The notes under the pieces are model-generated. The model made no database searches. It saw nothing but the letters and a program-made list of their open reading frames with translations, and had not been told where the DNA came from. From RUG572 sp051884915 (lineage in GTDB: Bacteria; Verrucomicrobiota; Kiritimatiellia; RFP12; UBA1067): a DNA stretch of 64,000 nt. Where the stretch lies: NCBI GenBank assembly GCA_051884915.1, contig JBJEWF010000022.1, positions 16,066 through 80,065 of the forward strand. The letters are read 5' to 3'. A program made the position numbers and the translations under genes. Each line of letters begins with the position of its first letter. Within the stretch, counting starts at the first letter, position 1. Positions 40,985-48,412 of the stretch are shown piece by piece.

Positions 40985-42544
40985 ATGAGCAGCGAAACCG
41001 TCAAACAACGTGAATGGATCGCCATTCTCGACTATGGGTCCCAGTATACGCAATTGATCGCCCGCCGCATCCGCGAACAGCATGTCTACTCGGAGATCGT
41101 CCGGTTCGACACGACGGCGGCGCGGCTCCGGGCGCGTCCGCCCAAGGGCATCATCCTGTCCGGCGGGCCGAACAGCGTGTTCGAAAAGGGCTCGCCGGGC
41201 ATCGACAGGGAGATCTTCAACCTCGGCGTTCCCGTGCTGGGCGTGTGCTACGGCATGCAGCTGATGAGCCAGGAGCTGGGCGGCGAGGTCCAGCCCGGCG
41301 AGTTGCGCGAATACGGCAAGACGGAGATGACCGTGATGCCGGGCAACCGCCTCTTCAAGGGCCTGCCGGACAAGTTCGTCGTCTGGATGAGCCACGGCGA
41401 CCGCGTGGCCGCGATTCCCGAAGGCTTCAAGGCGTCGGCCGTTTCGGACAACTGCCCGTACGCGGCGATGCGGAACGAGGAAAAGAACTTCTACGGCATC
41501 CAGTTCCATCCGGAAGTCGTCCACACGCAGCACGGCAGCCAGATCCTCTCGAACTTCATCTTCAACATCTGCGGCTGTTCGGGCGACTGGCAGCTGACGA
41601 CCTGGATCGAGGATACGGTCGCGGACCTGAAGGCGCGTCTCGGCGACGAGGAGGTGGTGCTGGGACTCTCCGGCGGCGTCGATTCGTCCGTCGTGGCCGT
41701 TCTCCTCCACAAGGCGATCGGCACGCGCCTGCACTGCATTTTCGTGGACAACGGCCTGCTCCGCCACGACGAGGACCGGCAGGTCGAGGAGATGTTCCAC
41801 GCCAAGCTCGGGCTGGACCTTCACGTGGCGCACGCCGCGCCGCGCTTCTACGCGGCGCTCGCCGGCGTGGACGATCCGGAACGGAAGCGCAAGATCATCG
41901 GCCGCGAGTTCATCAACGTCTTCGCGGAGGAGGCGCGCGCGTTCAGGCACTGCCGGTTCCTCGGCCAGGGGACGATCTATCCGGACGTGATCGAATCGTC
42001 CCACGCGCTCAAGGGACCGTCGCAGACGATCAAGAGCCACCACAACGTGGGCGGACTCCCGCCCGACCTCAAGTTCGAACTGGTCGAACCGCTGCGCGAT
42101 CTCTTCAAGGACGAAGTGCGCGCCGTCGGCCGCGTGCTGGGCATGGACGCGGAACTGCTCGACCGCCAGCCGTTCCCGGGCCCGGGGCTGGGCGTGCGCA
42201 TCCTCGGCGAAATCACCGAGGAGAAGGTGAAGCTTCTGCAGCAGGCCGACTTGCGCGTCCAGGAGGAGGTGCGCAAACTTCCGGACTACAAGTCGATCTG
42301 GCAGACGTTCGCCGTGCTGCTTCCCGTGAAGAGCGTCGGCGTCATGGGCGACCAGCGCACGTACGAGTATACCTGCGCGATCCGCAGCGTGAACTCGGTC
42401 GACGCGATGACGGCCGACTGGACGCGTCTGCCCTACGAGACGCTGGCGACCATCTCCAACCGCATCATCAACGAGGTGCGGGGCATCAACCGCGTGGTCT
42501 ACGACATCTCCTCCAAGCCGCCGGCGACGATCGAATGGGAATGA
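40985..42544 (+). CDS. guaA: GMP synthase (glutamine-hydrolysing)
   Basis: GuaA aminates XMP to GMP. The 519-residue protein has the class I glutaminase (GVCYGMQLM nucleophile Cys, FHPEVVHTQHG His/Glu), the PP-loop GLSGGVDSSV and the C-terminal dimer domain ending in KPPATIEWE. All parts are intact. There is only a weak ribosome binding site (CAACGACTT) 13 bases after apt, so translational coupling is likely. Confidence 0.97.
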   Translation: MSSETVKQREWIAILDYGSQYTQLIARRIREQHVYSEIVRFDTTAARLRARPPKGIILSGGPNSVFEKGSPGIDREIFNLGVPVLGVCYGMQLMSQELGGEVQPGELREYGKTEMTVMPGNRLFKGLPDKFVVWMSHGDRVAAIPEGFKASAVSDNCPYAAMRNEEKNFYGIQFHPEVVHTQHGSQILSNFIFNICGCSGDWQLTTWIEDTVADLKARLGDEEVVLGLSGGVDSSVVAVLLHKAIGTRLHCIFVDNGLLRHDEDRQVEEMFHAKLGLDLHVAHAAPRFYAALAGVDDPERKRKIIGREFINVFAEEARAFRHCRFLGQGTIYPDVIESSHALKGPSQTIKSHHNVGGLPPDLKFELVEPLRDLFKDEVRAVGRVLGMDAELLDRQPFPGPGLGVRILGEITEEKVKLLQQADLRVQEEVRKLPDYKSIWQTFAVLLPVKSVGVMGDQRTYEYTCAIRSVNSVDAMTADWTRLPYETLATISNRIINEVRGINRVVYDISSKPPATIEWE

Positions 42545-43785
42545 CCGTAACGTTGAAGATCGACAAGACCGTCTACGGCGGGGACGGTCTGGGGCGGCTG
42601 GGCGACGGACGGGTCTGCTTCGTGCCGGGCGCGTTCGCGGGCGAGACGGTCAGGGCGGAACTTGTCGAACAGAAGCGGACGTTCGTCCGGGCGCGTCTTG
42701 CCGAGGTGCTTGACGCGCTGCCCGAACGCGCGGGGGGCGTGCCGGCCGCGGACCGCGTGCCCGGCATGGTCTATGCCGACGTCGACTACGCGGCCGAACT
42801 GCGCTTCAAGCGGGACCAGCTGGAGAATTTTCTCCGGAAGGCGTCCTCGTCGCCGCCGCCGCTGGAAGTCGTGGCCGCGCCACGCCCGCTCAACTACCGG
42901 AACAAGGTCGTCTACCATGCGGCGCGCCAGGACGGAAAGTGGGTGCTGGGGTATCGCGAGGAGCCGGCGCATCGCGTGGTCGACGTCGTGCGGGATCCGC
43001 TGGCGTGTCCCGCCATCAACGCCGCGCTCGCCTCGATCCGCGCGAACGTCTTCTCGCTGCTGACGCAGGGCGCGCGGGCGGTTCGGCAGTCGGCCCGGTC
43101 CGCGGGCAACGTGACGATCCGCTGGACGCCGATCGACGGGGTCAAATGGTGGATCGGCGATCCGCCGCGGACCGAACTGCACGAACGGACCGCCGGCAGG
43201 ACGTTTCTCGTGCCGGCCGACGGGTTCTATCAGGTCAATCCCGACGTCGGCGACCTGCTCGTGCGGGCGGTGTGCCGGGACTATGCGGCCGGCCGGGCGG
43301 ATGCCGCGCAGCTGCTCGACCTCTACTGCGGTGTCGGCGTCTTCGGCCTGGCCTGCCTGGCCTCCTGCGCGGCCGCGGATCCCGGCGCGGTGGCGGCGGC
43401 GCGGCTGGTTGGCGTCGAATCGGGGCGCGCGGCGGCCGTCTGCGCGAAGAAGAACGCCGCGGCGCTGGGCGTGAAGGCGAATTTCTTCTGCGAACGCGTC
43501 GGCGCGAGCCTGAGCCGCATCAGAATCGGGCCGCAGCATACGGTGATCGTCGATCCGCCGCGCGGCGGCATGGAATCCCATGTCCCGGGCTGGCTCGCGA
43601 AGCGTCCGGCCCGGCGCATCTTCTACGTGAGCTGCGATCCGGCCACGCTGACGCGCGACCTGTGCGAACTCGTCAAGACCTACAGGATCGGGAAAGTCGC
43701 GCTCTTCGACATGTTTCCGCGCACGGCGCGGTTCGAGACGCTCGTCGTGCTGGAGCCCGCCCCGCGCGTCCCGCCCGTCCATTGA
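42541..43785 (+). CDS. RlmD/TrmA-family RNA (uracil-5-)methyltransferase lacking the Fe-S cysteines
   Basis: The 414-residue enzyme starts with a TRAM-type domain (KIDKTVYGGDGLGRL, FVPGAFAGETVRAE). It has the SAM-binding LDLYCGVGVFGLA, the IVDPPRGG motif and the catalytic YVSCDPATLTRDL (nucleophile Cys). It should form 5-methyluridine in 23S rRNA or tRNA. The family's C-x5-C-G-G-C iron-sulfur motif is missing: the matching stretch around residues 60-85 (PERAGGVPAADRVPGMVYAD) has no cysteine. The target uridine is unknown. It overlaps guaA at ATGA. Confidence 0.85.
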   Translation: MTVTLKIDKTVYGGDGLGRLGDGRVCFVPGAFAGETVRAELVEQKRTFVRARLAEVLDALPERAGGVPAADRVPGMVYADVDYAAELRFKRDQLENFLRKASSSPPPLEVVAAPRPLNYRNKVVYHAARQDGKWVLGYREEPAHRVVDVVRDPLACPAINAALASIRANVFSLLTQGARAVRQSARSAGNVTIRWTPIDGVKWWIGDPPRTELHERTAGRTFLVPADGFYQVNPDVGDLLVRAVCRDYAAGRADAAQLLDLYCGVGVFGLACLASCAAADPGAVAAARLVGVESGRAAAVCAKKNAAALGVKANFFCERVGASLSRIRIGPQHTVIVDPPRGGMESHVPGWLAKRPARRIFYVSCDPATLTRDLCELVKTYRIGKVALFDMFPRTARFETLVVLEPAPRVPPVH

Positions 43786-43825
43786 ATCGAAACCGTAAAC
43801 AGTCAAAACCGGAAAGGATGAAACC

Positions 43826-45043
43826 ATGAAATCGAAATCCCTTTTGCTGCTGGCGGCGGGCCTGTCGTTCGCCGGTTCGCTTCTCGCCGCGCCGGCGGCG
43901 ACCACGTTTGCGCGCGACGCGCTGAAGCCGTATGTCGACAACGGCCAGCTGCCGGGGGCGATCAGCGTCTTCGCGAAGCCCGGCGCCGAGGAAATCGCGT
44001 GCATGGGCTATGCGAATGTCGAGACGAAGCGCGCCATCCGGATGGACGACCCCTACATGCAGTGTTCCCAGACGAAGGGGTTCTGCGGCGTGACGATCGC
44101 GATTCTCGTGGAGGAGGGCCGGCTGAAGCTGGACGACCCGGTGGCGAAATACCTGCCGGAATTCGCGAATCTCTGGGTGAAGACTTCGGAATCGAACGGC
44201 GTGCGGACGCTGACGAAGGCGCGGAACGTGCTGACGGTGCGCATGGTGATGAACCACACGGGCGGCTTCCCGTTCGAGATCTGCGCCAAACAGGGCAATA
44301 TCAAGGGCGGCGGCTGGTCGGGCGGTGCGCCGCTGCGCCAGACGGCGGCGATCGCGGCGGCCTGTCCGCTGCTGTTCGAGCCGGGCACGAAGGTCCAGTA
44401 TTCGAACACGGGCATCGACATCGGCGCGGCCGTGACGGAGATCATCACGGGCAAGCCGTGGGAGGATTTCCTCAAGGAGCGCGTGCTGCTGCCGCTGGGC
44501 ATGAGGGATTCCGGGTTCTGGCCGAGCGACGAACAGCTCGCGCACCAGGTTGAGATGTACACGTGCCAGAAGGACGCGCCGGCCAAGTACCAGCGCGAGG
44601 CGAGCATGCAGCAGCGCCCGTACAACGGTCGCCACGTGTTCGCGTCGGCGGGCGCGGGCCTCTGGACCACGGCGGCGGACCAGCTCAAGTTCTACAAAAT
44701 GCTGATGAACCTCGGCGTGGGCGAAAACGGCGTGCGCATCCTCAAGGAGGAGACGGTCAGGAACCTGCTCGCGGTTTCGTCGCGCCCGAAGGGCATGGGC
44801 GGCTATTCGCTCGGCCTCTCTGCCCCGGAAACCGACGCGGAAGACCAGTGGTTCGGACACGGCGGCGCCTGGGGGACGAACTGCATGGTCAACTGGCACC
44901 GGAAGCAGCTGAAGCTGTGGGCGGTCCAGCTGACGGGCGGGCCGCGGCCGTGGGATGGCGCGCGCGCGAAGGCGGCCGACGCGTTCTTCAATGCGAAGAT
45001 CGACAACACCGGCGCCGACGCCTACACGGGCCGCCTGAAGTAG
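43826..45043 (+). CDS. Secreted serine beta-lactamase-like hydrolase (class C/esterase type)
   Basis: The 405-residue protein has a signal peptide (MKSKSLLLLAAGLSFAGSLL, cut near LAA). It has the Ser-x-x-Lys motif SQTK, the Tyr-x-Asn motif YSNTG and an HGG third motif (FGHGGAWG), as in PF00144. This broad family includes esterases, D-amino peptidases and class C beta-lactamases. KTG is replaced by HGG, as in esterase-like members, so antibiotic resistance is not implied. It probably acts outside the cytoplasm on a carbohydrate ester or peptide. GGAAAGG provides the ribosome binding site. Confidence 0.85.
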   Translation: MKSKSLLLLAAGLSFAGSLLAAPAATTFARDALKPYVDNGQLPGAISVFAKPGAEEIACMGYANVETKRAIRMDDPYMQCSQTKGFCGVTIAILVEEGRLKLDDPVAKYLPEFANLWVKTSESNGVRTLTKARNVLTVRMVMNHTGGFPFEICAKQGNIKGGGWSGGAPLRQTAAIAAACPLLFEPGTKVQYSNTGIDIGAAVTEIITGKPWEDFLKERVLLPLGMRDSGFWPSDEQLAHQVEMYTCQKDAPAKYQREASMQQRPYNGRHVFASAGAGLWTTAADQLKFYKMLMNLGVGENGVRILKEETVRNLLAVSSRPKGMGGYSLGLSAPETDAEDQWFGHGGAWGTNCMVNWHRKQLKLWAVQLTGGPRPWDGARAKAADAFFNAKIDNTGADAYTGRLK

Positions 45044-45280
45044 GCCCTTCCCGCCGGCGGGACCAAAGGCGCGGCCGGGGCGGTCCAGGATGCCGTGGCC
45101 GAAACGGGCGGCAGGACTTCGCGCGCAGGTTTGGAAGGACGCCGGGGCGTCTGCGCGGGAGCGCGGTTCACGAACGGGCCGCGGCCTCCGGCCGGCGGTT
45201 CGTCCCGTGATGTCCGGCTCGGGACCGTTGCCGATGGCGGCCGGCATTTCCGCCGTACCCTCAACTTCCCATCCGATTTG

Positions 45281-45289
45281 TGGTATAAT
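45281..45289 (+). promoter_or_regulatory. Perfect extended -10, leaderless start
   Basis: TGGTATAAT matches the consensus exactly. The ATG at 45299 is 9 bases later. No good -35 is seen. The rest of the 255-base gap after the serine hydrolase holds only short GC-rich palindromes such as CCCGCCGGCGGG at 45051. Confidence 0.75.
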
Positions 45290-45298
45290 GGCACTCTT

Positions 45299-46252
45299 AT
45301 GCGAGCATTGGCTTTTCTGATGGCTTTGGCCGTTCTGCTGCGGGCGGGCGCGGGCGAGTGGGTGAAGCATCCCGCGAATCCGGTGATGGGGGATCCCGTC
45401 CGGCTGGGGACCTGCTTTGACGTGAACGTGATTCCCGGCCGCGCCGCGAAGTACGACATGTACTTCTCGTGGCGGCCCCGCAAGGCGATCGCGCGCTGTT
45501 CAAGCGCGGACGGCATCGCGTGGTCGGAACCGGAAATCGTGCTGGCGGGCGATCCGGCGAGCGGCTGGGAGGACCAGGTCAACCGCAGCTGCACGGTGGT
45601 GAAGGACGGCGTCTACCACCTGTGGTACACGGGCCAGGCGCGCGGTTACAGCAAGATCGGCTATGCGACGTCGAAGGACGGCAGGGCCTTCACGCGCGTT
45701 TCCGCACTGCCGGTGATGGTCCCCGAGCATCCGTGGGAGGGGTGCAGCGTCATGAATCCCTACGTCCGCTGGGACGGCGCGCGGAAAGTCTGGCGGATGT
45801 GGTACGCCGCGGGCGAGACCTACGAGCCGAACGTGCTGTGCTATGGCGAATCGAAAGACGGCCTCGTGTGGGAGAAATCGCCCGTGAACCCGATTTTCGC
45901 CAAAGGGCGGAAAAACGGCTGGGAGCGGGACCGCGTGGGCGGCTGCGAAGTCCACCCGCTGCCGGACGGGCGGCACGTGATGTTCTACATCGGATATTCC
46001 GACATCCATACGGCGCGCATCGGCGCGGCGGTTTCGCCGGACGGCGTGACGCGGTGGCGGCGGCTGAAGGCCAATCCGATCGTTGCGCCGACGCCGGGGA
46101 CGTTCGACGCGTCGGCCTGCTACAAGCCGTCGGTCGTCCGGGACGAGGCGCGCGGCCGGTGGCTGCTCTGGTACAACGGGCGTTTCGCGGACAAGGGCGA
46201 GTACGTCGGCCTGGTCGTCAAGGACGGGCTTGATCTGGGCGAATTGGAATGA
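45299..46252 (+). CDS. Secreted five-bladed beta-propeller glycosidase-like protein
   Basis: The 317-residue protein has a short signal peptide (MRALAFLMALAVLLRAGAG). Blade repeats include PANPVMGDP, YHLWYTGQARGYSKIGYATS, WRMWYAAGETYEPNVLCYGES, HVMFYIGYSDIHTARIGAAVS and WLLWYNGRF. The W-Y-x-G and S-x-D-G-x-x-W patterns are those of GH43/GH32/GH130-type five-bladed propellers. Glycan binding or hydrolysis is likely, but family and substrate cannot be fixed. It is a single gene behind a strong promoter. Confidence 0.72.
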   Translation: MRALAFLMALAVLLRAGAGEWVKHPANPVMGDPVRLGTCFDVNVIPGRAAKYDMYFSWRPRKAIARCSSADGIAWSEPEIVLAGDPASGWEDQVNRSCTVVKDGVYHLWYTGQARGYSKIGYATSKDGRAFTRVSALPVMVPEHPWEGCSVMNPYVRWDGARKVWRMWYAAGETYEPNVLCYGESKDGLVWEKSPVNPIFAKGRKNGWERDRVGGCEVHPLPDGRHVMFYIGYSDIHTARIGAAVSPDGVTRWRRLKANPIVAPTPGTFDASACYKPSVVRDEARGRWLLWYNGRFADKGEYVGLVVKDGLDLGELE

Positions 46253-46315
46253 TTGTCCGGCGATGCTGTCATCCGCGAAAGTTTCCCGCATATCCCGTGC
46301 GGATGGAATTGGCAG

Positions 46316-46344
46316 TTGCGCCGCAAAAATGGAAATGAGATAAT
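46316..46344 (+). promoter_or_regulatory. Promoter of the secretin-Mla operon, leaderless start
   Basis: TTGCGC (46316-46321), a 17-base spacer, then GATAAT (46339-46344) preceded by TGA. The ATG at 46353 is 8 bases after the -10, and no Shine-Dalgarno precedes it. Confidence 0.72.
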
Positions 46345-46352
46345 ACCCGTCA

Positions 46353-47825
46353 ATGGCGAAGACAATAACAGTCCTGGAACTTTCGGGCGATGCGCTCCGC
46401 GGCGTCCGCTTGACCGAGGAAAAGGGGGGTTGCCAGCGCGTGCTCGCCGGTTCCTGGCCGCTGGGGCTTCCTTCGGGGAGTTCCGGAAACGACGGTTCCG
46501 GCGGCGCGGACGGCGAGGCGACCGCGGACGGCGAGGCGGTGAAGGAGGAGATCCTCCAGGAGGACAGGCCGCTGGCCCGCGCGTTCAAGGCGGCGGTCGC
46601 CCGTTTCGGCACGCATGAATTCGCGCTGGCGCTTCCGCTTTCCCGGTTGCTGGTGAAGTCCGTGCGGCTGCCCGTCGAGGCGAAGGACGATTTCCTCGAT
46701 GCGGCGCAGGCCGAACTGGACGGCATCTCGCCGTTTCCCGACGAAGCGCTGAAGCCGGGGACCGAAATCGTCGCGGAGACGGACAAGGAGTTCGTCGGCA
46801 TCATGGCGGCCCTGCCGGAAGCGGCTTCCGCCGAAATCGCGGAAGCGCTCTCCGTGGCGAAAATCCACGTCACCCGCGCGGACATTGCCGTGTTGGGGTG
46901 GATGTGGTCCCTCTGGCCGCGGCTCTGCGAGACGGACGCCGTCTCCCGGCGGCTCGTGCTGTTCGATTCCGGCACGGGCTGGGATTTCGTCGTGCTGGAC
47001 GAGGGGGCGCCGGTCTATCTGCGCGGAATCGGAGCCATCGCCTCCGCCGCGGAACTGGGCCGCGAGGTGACGCTGAGCCTGCTGCAATGCGATTCGGCCG
47101 GTCCGGCCGAAATCGGCGAGGTGGTCGTCTGCTCGCGCGGCGCCGTGGCGGACGACGTCGCCGCCCGTCTGGCGGCTTTCGGACCCGTGCGGACGGTTCT
47201 GCTCGAAGACGAATACGCGGGCGCCGATGGCGCGGCGCGGCGGATCGCCGAAGGCCTGTCGCTCGACGTCGCGCCGGCCCTGTGGACGGAGGATCTCGTC
47301 GAATCGCGCTTCCGCCGCAAGATGCTGGTCTTCCTCTCCATCGCCGGCGGCCTCTGGCTGGCGCTCATGGGCGTTCTGTTCGGCGTCGACACCGTCTACG
47401 ACTTCCTGGCCGACCGCCAGAAGGACATGCGGAACGCGCCCCGGCACAAACGGGAGTACAAGGAGGTGTCCGACATGAAGGACCGCGTGGCGCTGATCGA
47501 ACGCTACTCGGACCGGGCGCACAGCGCGATCGAGATCCTCAAGGCGGTGTCGGACAGCCTGCCGCCGTCGGAGGACATGGCGTTCCGCTCGTTCCGCTAC
47601 GTGCGGGGCGAGAGCGTGCGCGTGCAGGGCAGCGCCGGCCAGCGCGAGGATCTGCGCACCTTCACGGAAAAGCTGGAAGGCCTGACCCTGGACGACGAGG
47701 CGGACAACCTGTTCGAGAAGGTCCAGCAGACCGGAGGCGAGAACCAGACGAAGAAGGGCATCCGCTTTTCCATCGAGGCGTTCTTCCCGCAGGCGGAAGA
47801 CGGCGCGAAAGGGGGCGGCCGATGA
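46353..47825 (+). CDS. GspL/PilM-PilN-like secretion assembly protein
   Basis: The 490-residue protein joins a cytoplasmic actin-like (PilM/GspL) domain (ITVLELSGDALRGVRL; FALALPLSRLLVKSVRLP; RRLVLFDSGTGWDF), one membrane helix (MLVFLSIAGGLWLALMGVLFG, about residues 325-345) and a periplasmic PilN-like region. That is the layout of type II secretion GspL, or of PilM fused to PilN. It would link the cytoplasmic ATPase to the inner-membrane platform. The first of six tightly coupled genes, it ends in an ATGA overlap. Confidence 0.75.
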   Translation: MAKTITVLELSGDALRGVRLTEEKGGCQRVLAGSWPLGLPSGSSGNDGSGGADGEATADGEAVKEEILQEDRPLARAFKAAVARFGTHEFALALPLSRLLVKSVRLPVEAKDDFLDAAQAELDGISPFPDEALKPGTEIVAETDKEFVGIMAALPEAASAEIAEALSVAKIHVTRADIAVLGWMWSLWPRLCETDAVSRRLVLFDSGTGWDFVVLDEGAPVYLRGIGAIASAAELGREVTLSLLQCDSAGPAEIGEVVVCSRGAVADDVAARLAAFGPVRTVLLEDEYAGADGAARRIAEGLSLDVAPALWTEDLVESRFRRKMLVFLSIAGGLWLALMGVLFGVDTVYDFLADRQKDMRNAPRHKREYKEVSDMKDRVALIERYSDRAHSAIEILKAVSDSLPPSEDMAFRSFRYVRGESVRVQGSAGQREDLRTFTEKLEGLTLDDEADNLFEKVQQTGGENQTKKGIRFSIEAFFPQAEDGAKGGGR

Positions 47826-48412
47826 TCGCTTCCAATCTTCCGCGCAACCAGCGCGCGCTGCTGGCCATCGTCGGGGTGATCGCCCTGTACGGCCTTGCCG
47901 CGCTGCTGTGGTTCTCCGGGCGGCAGGAGGCCTGGAACAGGTCGCGCAAGAACTACGAAAAGGCCCTCAAGCAGATGGCGGCCGAGAACAGGATGATTTC
48001 GCAGCGCGAGACGTGGCGCGAGCGGCTGGCGGCGGAGAGCCTCAAGATGCCGGTCGCCGAAGAGGGCGAGTCGACGCAGACGCGCTGGCAGCGCGTGCTG
48101 GAGAGGATCGCCGCCGACCACGGCGTGTCCATTTCCAGCGAGCAGCCGAAGCCCGAAGAGGAGCACGGGAAGGTCTGGGAAATGCCCATCGAGGTCAAGT
48201 ACGAGGCCGCATTGGGAAAGCTCGTGGAGTTCCTGCATGCGCTCAACACCGCCGAGGGGGCGATGCTGGACGTCAGGGAACTGGAGATTTCGACTAAAAA
48301 CAACGGGTGGTTGAGTGGTAAATTCACGCTGACGTGCGCCTACGTCAAGGAGGCCGGGGCTTCATCGCCGGCTCCGTCCGCGGGCGCCGCAAAGAAAGGT
48401 TCCGGCAAATGA
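47822..48412 (+). CDS. GspM/PilO-like periplasmic assembly protein
   Basis: A 196-residue protein with one N-terminal membrane helix (LLAIVGVIALYGLAALLWF), a coiled coil and a small alpha/beta domain. MPIEVKYEAALGKLVEFLHALNTAE resembles the PilO/GspM ferredoxin-like domain. It likely pairs with the preceding GspL-like protein and faces the secretin. It ends in a Ser/Ala/Lys tail and overlaps gspD. Confidence 0.72.
   Translation: MIASNLPRNQRALLAIVGVIALYGLAALLWFSGRQEAWNRSRKNYEKALKQMAAENRMISQRETWRERLAAESLKMPVAEEGESTQTRWQRVLERIAADHGVSISSEQPKPEEEHGKVWEMPIEVKYEAALGKLVEFLHALNTAEGAMLDVRELEISTKNNGWLSGKFTLTCAYVKEAGASSPAPSAGAAKKGSGK

Noticed and set aside
43826..45043. Antibiotic-resistance beta-lactamase
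   Set aside because: The PF00144 family is broad. The third motif is HGG rather than KTG, and the context is glycan-degrading genes, so an esterase or peptidase is more likely.
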